Assembly (NCBI RefSeq): GCF_003336875.1
Contig: NZ_QGNJ01000002.1
Coordinates: forward strand, 62,001-126,000
DNA from: Oleisolibacter albus
GTDB taxonomy: Bacteria > Pseudomonadota > Alphaproteobacteria > Azospirillales > Azospirillaceae
Length of the DNA: 64,000 nucleotides
Reading direction: 5' to 3'
The notes beneath the pieces are model-generated. The model was not told the origin of the DNA, ran no database searches, and saw only the letters and a program-made list of their open reading frames with translations. The translations under genes were made by a program, and so were the position numbers. Shown here piece after piece: positions 58,281 to 64,000 of the stretch (positions within the stretch are counted from its first letter, which is position 1; each line of letters opens with the position of its first letter).

Positions 58281-58805
58281 ATGATCCGCGGCCGCTACCC
58301 CGCCGAGGCGCTGAAGGCGGATTATCTGCGCACGGCGGCGGGGCTGGCACTGGGCCTCGCCCCCTTCCTGCTGGCCCGGCCGCATCCGCTGGTGGCGGTG
58401 CCGGCCATGGCCGTGCTGCTGCTGTTCCTGGTCTATGGGCTGCGCACGGGCCTGCGCCAGTTCAGCGAGATCCAGGCCGACGACACCGGCATCCTGCGCC
58501 AGGGGCCGCTGGGCCGGGCCATCCGCTGGGATCAGGTGGACGCGATCAGTCTGAAATATTACTCCACCCGCCGCGACCGCAAGGAGGGCTGGCTGCACCT
58601 CACGGTGAAGGGGGCCGGCCGCCGCATCGACCTGGACTCCACATTGACCGGGTTCCAGCCCATCGCCGAACGGGTGGCGGCGGCGGCCCTGGCTCGCCGC
58701 CTGCCCCTGTCGGACCTGACGCGGGAGAATTTCGCCTCGCTCGGCGTCTCGCTGCCGCGTCTGGCCCCCGTCCCCGGGCAGGGGGCACCGGGGGGCGGCC
58801 GATGA
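58281..58805 (+). CDS. Hypothetical membrane protein
   Basis: A 174-residue protein with a basic N-terminus and a hydrophobic region at about residues 18-60 that probably makes two membrane segments. A PH-like soluble domain follows (EIQADDTGILRQGPLGRAIRWDQVDAISLKYYSTRRDRKEG); this pattern, a strand-rich part with a Trp near DQV, occurs in small membrane proteins of unknown role. It starts 4 bases after the ptrB stop and is very likely co-transcribed. I cannot assign a function. Confidence 0.75.
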   Translation: MIRGRYPAEALKADYLRTAAGLALGLAPFLLARPHPLVAVPAMAVLLLFLVYGLRTGLRQFSEIQADDTGILRQGPLGRAIRWDQVDAISLKYYSTRRDRKEGWLHLTVKGAGRRIDLDSTLTGFQPIAERVAAAALARRLPLSDLTRENFASLGVSLPRLAPVPGQGAPGGGR

Positions 58806-58864
58806 CCGCCCCCGATCAATGGCCGGCGGTTTGACCGGCTTTTTTGCCTGTGCGAGGGATATCC

Positions 58865-59620
58865 ATGCTCGACCTGCCTTCCGTCATCGGCCATCGCGGT
58901 GCCGCCCGGCATGCGCCGGAGAATACGCTGATCAGCATCCGCACCGCCGCCCTGCAGGGCGCACGCTGGGTGGAGGTGGATGTCAAGCTGACGGCGGACG
59001 GCGTGCCGATCCTGCTGCATGACGACATGCTGGACCGCACCACCAGCGGCCACGGCCCGGCGGCGGCCCTGACCTTCGAGGAAATGCGCCGGCTGGATGC
59101 CGGCGGCTGGTTCCATCCCACTTTCCGCGGCGAGCGGGTGGCCGCCCTGTCGGAGCTGCTGGCGCTGGCGGTGGAGCTGGAGCTGGGCCTGAACCTGGAG
59201 ATCAAGCCCTGTCCCGGCCGGGCGGAGGAGACGGCGGGCGTCGCCATCTCCCTGGCCCTGTCGCTGTGGCCGCAGGACCGGCCGCCGCCGCTGGTCAGCA
59301 GCTTCGACTTCGCCGCCCTGCGCATGGTGCGGCAGGTGGCGCCGCACTGGCCCATCGGCTATCTCATCGACCGGCGCCGGCCGGACTGGCGCCAGCAGGC
59401 CGACGCGGTCGGCGCCGCCACCATTCATGTCAATGCCCGGCGGGAGTCGGCCCGGACCATCGCGGAGTACCGGGCGACCGGCCGGCAGGTCCTGGCCTAT
59501 ACCGTCAACAGCGTGCCCGCCGCCCGCGAGGTTCTGGGCTGGGGTGTCTCCGGGGTCTTCACCGACACGCCGGAAACGCTGATCAAGGGGCTGGCGGCCA
59601 GGGGAACAGATCGGGGCTGA
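58865..59620 (+). CDS. Glycerophosphodiester phosphodiesterase
   Basis: A 251-residue cytoplasmic enzyme that releases glycerol-3-phosphate from glycerophosphodiesters. Key motifs are VIGHRGAARHAPENT, WVEVDVKLTADGVPILLHDDMLDRTTSG and LNLEIKP, which supply the metal and catalytic residues, and YTVNSVPAAREVLGWGVSGVFTD near the end. There is no signal peptide, like UgpQ. GAGGG precedes the ATG. The ptrB-membrane protein-GDPD string may be one transcript (59-base gap). Confidence 0.92.
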   Translation: MLDLPSVIGHRGAARHAPENTLISIRTAALQGARWVEVDVKLTADGVPILLHDDMLDRTTSGHGPAAALTFEEMRRLDAGGWFHPTFRGERVAALSELLALAVELELGLNLEIKPCPGRAEETAGVAISLALSLWPQDRPPPLVSSFDFAALRMVRQVAPHWPIGYLIDRRRPDWRQQADAVGAATIHVNARRESARTIAEYRATGRQVLAYTVNSVPAAREVLGWGVSGVFTDTPETLIKGLAARGTDRG

Positions 59621-59816
59621 GAGGCGGGAATCCGGCCCCGGTCCTGGCCGTGGCCGGTCGCCGCAGCCGATTATCCTATGCAGAGGGTGGGGGACTCTTC
59701 CGCTGCATTTTCTTTTCCTATATGCACCCATACGGGCACAAAGCCCGTGGGACCCGCTCGGGCCCAACAGGGGGCGCGGGGGGCGGCCCGGTCTGGTTTT
59801 CGGTTTGGAGGGTAGG

Positions 59817-61214
59817 TTGAAGGCGCTGAAGCCTCTGGTGATGTCCGGTAAGGAAGTGCTGCCCCTGGTCGAGGGCGGCAAGGGTATTGCTGTCTCCAAC
59901 GGACAGAGCTCCGGTGCCTGGGCCGCGGCTGGCGGCATCGGCACCTTCTCCGGTGTCAATGCCGACAGCTATGATGCGGACGGCAACATCGTTCCCCAGA
60001 TCTATCAGGGCCGGACCCGGCGCGAGCGGCATGACGAGCTGGTGGAGTTCGGCATCCGCGGCGGCATCGCCCAGGCCCGTATGGCCCACGAGATGTCCAA
60101 CGGCCAGGGCCGCCTGCACATGAACGTGCTGTGGGAGATGGGCGGGGCCGAGCCCATCCTGCATGGTGTGCTGGAGGGAGCCAAGGGCCTGATCCATGGC
60201 GTCACCTGCGGTGCCGGCATGCCCTACCGCGTGGCCGAGATCGCCGTGAAGTTCGGCGTCCATTACTATCCCATCGTCAGCTCGGCCCGCGCCTTCCGTG
60301 CCCTGTGGCTGCGCGCCTACAACCGCTTTCCCGACTTCCTGGGCGGCGTGGTCTACGAGGACCCCTGGCTGGCCGGCGGCCATAACGGCCTGTCCAACAG
60401 CGAGGACCCGAAGAAGCCGGAGGACCCCTATCCCCGCGTGGCCGCGCTGCGCACCATGATGAACAGCTTCGGCCTGACCGAGGTGCCGATCGTCATGGCC
60501 GGCGGCGTCTGGTGGCTGTCGGAATGGGAGCACTGGCTGGACAATCCGGAGATCGGCCCCATCGCCTTCCAGTTCGGCACCCGTCCCCTGCTGACGCGGG
60601 AAAGCCCCATTTCCGACGCCTGGAAGCAGAAGCTGCTGTCCCTGAAGCCGGGCGATGTCTATCTCAACCGCTTCTCCCCCACCGGCTTCTACAGCTCGGC
60701 GGTGCGCAACCCGTTCCTGGAGGAGCTGCGCCAGCGCTCCGAGCGGCAGGTGGCGTTTGTGGTCGAGCCCGTGGGCGAGCACACCGATGCCTTCCTGCTG
60801 GGGCCGCGCGGGCGTCCGGTCTATCTGGCGCCGCACGACCGCGAGCGGGCCGAGGGCTGGGTGCATGAGGGCTACAGCACGGCCCTGAAGACCCCGGACA
60901 ACACCCTGGTCTTCGTGACCCCGGAGAGGAGCCGGGAGATCCTGAAGGACCAGGTGGACTGCATGGGCTGCCTCAGCGCCTGCGCCTTCAGCAACTGGGC
61001 GCAGAACGAGGAGGGCACGACCGGCCGCCGGGCCGACCCGCGCAGCTTCTGCATCCAGAAGACGCTGCAGAACATCAGCCATTCCGAGGATGTGGACAAC
61101 CAGCTGATGTTCGCCGGCCACAATGCCTACCGCTTCGGCAGCGATCCCTGGTACGCCAACGGCTTCGTGCCGACGGTGAAGGAACTGGTGGAGCGCATCG
61201 CCACGGGCTACTGA
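59817..61214 (+). CDS. NAD(P)H-dependent flavin oxidoreductase (nitronate monooxygenase-like)
   Basis: A 465-residue FMN enzyme of the nitronate monooxygenase / YrpB-like group. The barrel motifs are clear: GIAVSNGQSSGAWAAAGGIGTFSG, HGVTCGAGMPYRVAEIAVKF, PIVMAGGVWW and FQFGTRPLL. The C-terminal part, about 120 residues beyond the usual barrel, has a CMGCLSAC cluster and a later FCIQK cysteine, which suggests an extra metal or Fe-S site. The start is TTG at 59817 with GGAGGG placed correctly; a TTG at 59805 overlaps that site. The exact substrate is unknown. Confidence 0.83.
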   Translation: MKALKPLVMSGKEVLPLVEGGKGIAVSNGQSSGAWAAAGGIGTFSGVNADSYDADGNIVPQIYQGRTRRERHDELVEFGIRGGIAQARMAHEMSNGQGRLHMNVLWEMGGAEPILHGVLEGAKGLIHGVTCGAGMPYRVAEIAVKFGVHYYPIVSSARAFRALWLRAYNRFPDFLGGVVYEDPWLAGGHNGLSNSEDPKKPEDPYPRVAALRTMMNSFGLTEVPIVMAGGVWWLSEWEHWLDNPEIGPIAFQFGTRPLLTRESPISDAWKQKLLSLKPGDVYLNRFSPTGFYSSAVRNPFLEELRQRSERQVAFVVEPVGEHTDAFLLGPRGRPVYLAPHDRERAEGWVHEGYSTALKTPDNTLVFVTPERSREILKDQVDCMGCLSACAFSNWAQNEEGTTGRRADPRSFCIQKTLQNISHSEDVDNQLMFAGHNAYRFGSDPWYANGFVPTVKELVERIATGY

Positions 61215-61263
61215 GGGGCTTCCGCCCCGCCGGGCCATGGACCCGCCAAGCGATACCGATGGG

Positions 61264-61292
61264 AAGGGGCGCCGGCTGGCGCCCCTTTCCGT
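61264..61292 (+). terminator. Terminator after the flavin oxidoreductase
   Basis: Perfect 10-base arms AAGGGGCGCC (61264-61273) and GGCGCCCCTT (61278-61287) with a GGCT loop, followed by a T-rich stretch. It lies between the convergent oxidoreductase and usg genes and could serve both. Confidence 0.8.
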
Positions 61293-61313
61293 TTCGGCCC
61301 GTTCCGCTTGGCC

Positions 61314-61577
61314 TCAGGTCAGCCGCAGCTCCGCGCCCTGCAGGCACAGTTCCGCCGGCTTGATCAGCTGGGCGCTGGCCACGCGCACGCTGTGCAGCCT
61401 GCCTTCCAGCGACCGCGTCCAGAAATCCAGGAAGCGCCGCAGTTCCGGGAAGCGCGGTGCCAGATCCAGCTCCTGCCAGACATAGCTCTGCAGCAGGCCG
61501 GGATGGTCGGGCAGATGATAGAGGATCTCCGCCGTGGTCAGGCGGTAGTCGCGCAGCTGCAAAGCCAGAGTCGTCAT
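61314..61577 (-). CDS. usg: Usg family protein
   Basis: An 87-residue protein matching the Usg family: LRDYRLTTAEILYHLPDHP, LLQSYVWQELDLAPRFPELRRFLDFW, EGRLHSVRV. It was first seen upstream of trp genes in Caulobacter, and occurs almost only in alphaproteobacteria, so it is also a taxonomic marker here. Function is not known. The ATG at 61577 sets the usual length. It stands alone, away from trp genes. Confidence 0.92.
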   Translation of the reverse strand: MTTLALQLRDYRLTTAEILYHLPDHPGLLQSYVWQELDLAPRFPELRRFLDFWTRSLEGRLHSVRVASAQLIKPAELCLQGAELRLT

Positions 61578-61910
61578 GCCTGTCTCCCTGTCTGGTCGGC
61601 AACCGGACTGGTGACGCCTTCCCTGCTGCGGGGCCTGTCCCCATGGCGGCCCCATCATTTTTCCAGCTTCATGCTGCCAGGGCATGACGGTTTTGTGAAG
61701 GCATAATATTCTTTATTTTCAATGGCTTGGCAGCCGCTTTCCGCGAGTGCTGCCAGATTTGCCGGCCCTACCCCCTCCGGTCGTGCAAAAAGCTCTCCGA
61801 CCCCCCTCTTGACTCTGGCCCCAAGCTTGATTACGTCGCTGGCACTCACCGCGGGTGAGTGCTAACAGCAGGCTCATCCCGAGTCTTTTGCCTATCAAGG
61901 GAGAGAATCC
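61578..61910. other. Divergent intergenic region, usg / groES
   Basis: No gene is supported in these 333 bases. The right part has the groESL promoter and the CIRCE element. TTGACT at 61809-61814 is a likely -35 box; the -10 is weak (GATTAC or similar near 61829). The leader ends with an AAGGGAGAG ribosome binding site for groES. Confidence 0.5.
61839..61865. promoter_or_regulatory. CIRCE element (HrcA operator)
   Basis: CTGGCACTC (61839-61847), a 9-base spacer, and GAGTGCTAA (61857-61865). The right arm matches the CIRCE consensus fully and the left arm at 7 of 9 positions. Located 46 bases before groES, it indicates repression by HrcA released on heat stress. Confidence 0.93.
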
Positions 61911-62201
61911 ATGCGTTTCCGTCCGCTGCATGACCGCGTGGTGGTCAAGCGCGTCGAGTCCGAGCAGAAGACCGCCGGCGGCATCATCATCCCCGACACC
62001 GCCAAGGAAAAGCCCCAGGAGGGCGAGGTGGTGGCCGTGGGTCCGGGTGCTCGTGACGAGTCCGGCAAGCTTGTCGCCCTGGACGTCAAGGCCGGCGACC
62101 GCGTGCTGTTCGGCAAGTGGTCCGGTACCGAGGTGAAGATCGACGGTGTCGAATACCTGATCATGAAGGAAAGCGACATCATGGGCGTCCTCGCCGCCTG
62201 A
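61911..62201 (+). CDS. groES: Co-chaperonin GroES
   Basis: The 96-residue lid of the chaperonin cage. It has the expected length and motifs: [19 protein letters not shown], the mobile loop [14 protein letters not shown], and the end KESDIMGVL. It is first in groES-groEL, 49 bases before groEL, behind CIRCE. Confidence 0.98.
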   Translation: MRFRPLHDRVVVKRVESEQKTAGGIIIPDTAKEKPQEGEVVAVGPGARDESGKLVALDVKAGDRVLFGKWSGTEVKIDGVEYLIMKESDIMGVLAA

Positions 62202-62232
62202 GTCGCGCCTCGCGCTTCGCCAGACCCATTGA

Positions 62233-63903
<1,671 letters not shown>

Positions 63904-63940
63904 GTCCCGGTCGTCCGGCCGGACAGGCTTGACCGCGAAG

Positions 63941-63976
63941 ACCCCCGGCAGGGTGACCTGCCGGGGGTTTTTGTTT
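63941..63976 (+). terminator. Intrinsic terminator after groEL
   Basis: Perfect 12-base arms ACCCCCGGCAGG (63941-63952) and CCTGCCGGGGGT (63957-63968) with a 4-base loop, followed by TTTTGTTT. Confidence 0.95.
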
Positions 63977-63998
63977 GGCGCACGCATTTGTTTGGCGC
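63970..63998. repeat. 12-base direct repeat at the window edge
   Basis: TTTGTTTGGCGC occurs at 63970-63981 and 63987-63998, 17 bases apart. It begins in the T tract of the groEL terminator; the window ends too soon to see whether it continues. Confidence 0.5.
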
Positions 63999-64000
63999 GC

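Overview
This is a GC-rich stretch of an alphaproteobacterial chromosome, most like Rhodospirillales/Azospirillaceae. The placement rests on gene content: an Usg-family protein, an aapJQMP amino-acid transporter, an argD-argF-hslO operon, a bactofilin, the rimP-nusA-ylxR-infB-rbfA-truB-rpsO-pnp cluster, and groESL behind a CIRCE element. I see no tRNA, rRNA, CRISPR array, insertion sequence or prophage. Genes are close packed on both strands, and several pairs converge with gaps of only 9 to 15 bases.

Layout. 0-3.2 kb: a sugar-acid operon (MFS transporter and galactarate/talarate dehydratase) behind two palindromes of LacI-family operator type. 3.2-9.3 kb: a protein of unknown function and two divergent sensor histidine kinases. 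9.4-15.1 kb: a CNNM/CorC-type membrane protein; a two-gene unit on the minus strand made of a Nif11-leader peptide followed by a tandem-GNAT protein, which I read as a candidate RiPP locus; a class A penicillin-binding protein; and a glyoxalase-II-like hydrolase. 15.1-30.5 kb: the translation and RNA-decay cluster. It is interrupted twice, by a Phd/VapC-type toxin-antitoxin pair between infB and rbfA, and by a minus-strand iron/heme uptake locus (TonB receptor and DUF6607 protein, with a Fur-type box over the promoter) between truB and rpsO.

30.6-35.2 kb: small secreted, DinB-like, outer-membrane, lipoprotein, YcbK-like and metallo-beta-lactamase-fold genes. 35.7-39.9 kb: the aap amino-acid ABC transporter, with a stem-loop between the binding-protein gene and the first permease gene. 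40-45.4 kb: two tandem DUF885 metallohydrolases with a YrhB/Imm35-like gene, then a second tandem-GNAT gene that is a paralogue of the one in the RiPP candidate. 45.4-48.4 kb: argD, argF and hslO, joined by 4-base ATGA overlaps. 48.7-54.3 kb: bactofilin, MarC, an AhpD-like protein, a two-subunit 3-oxoacid CoA-transferase, small proteins, a GNAT and a HAD hydrolase. 54.3-61.6 kb: a REC-DUF3369-GGDEF diguanylate cyclase, oligopeptidase B, a glycerophosphodiesterase, a flavin oxidoreductase with a C-terminal cysteine cluster, and usg. 61.8-64 kb: groES and groEL.

The most promising unusual system is the Nif11-leader peptide plus tandem-GNAT pair at 10.7-12.0 kb. Its layout fits the recently recognised lipopeptide RiPPs in which GNAT-type maturases acylate a core side chain. 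The core here has a single lysine, and a paralogous GNAT lies 33 kb away.
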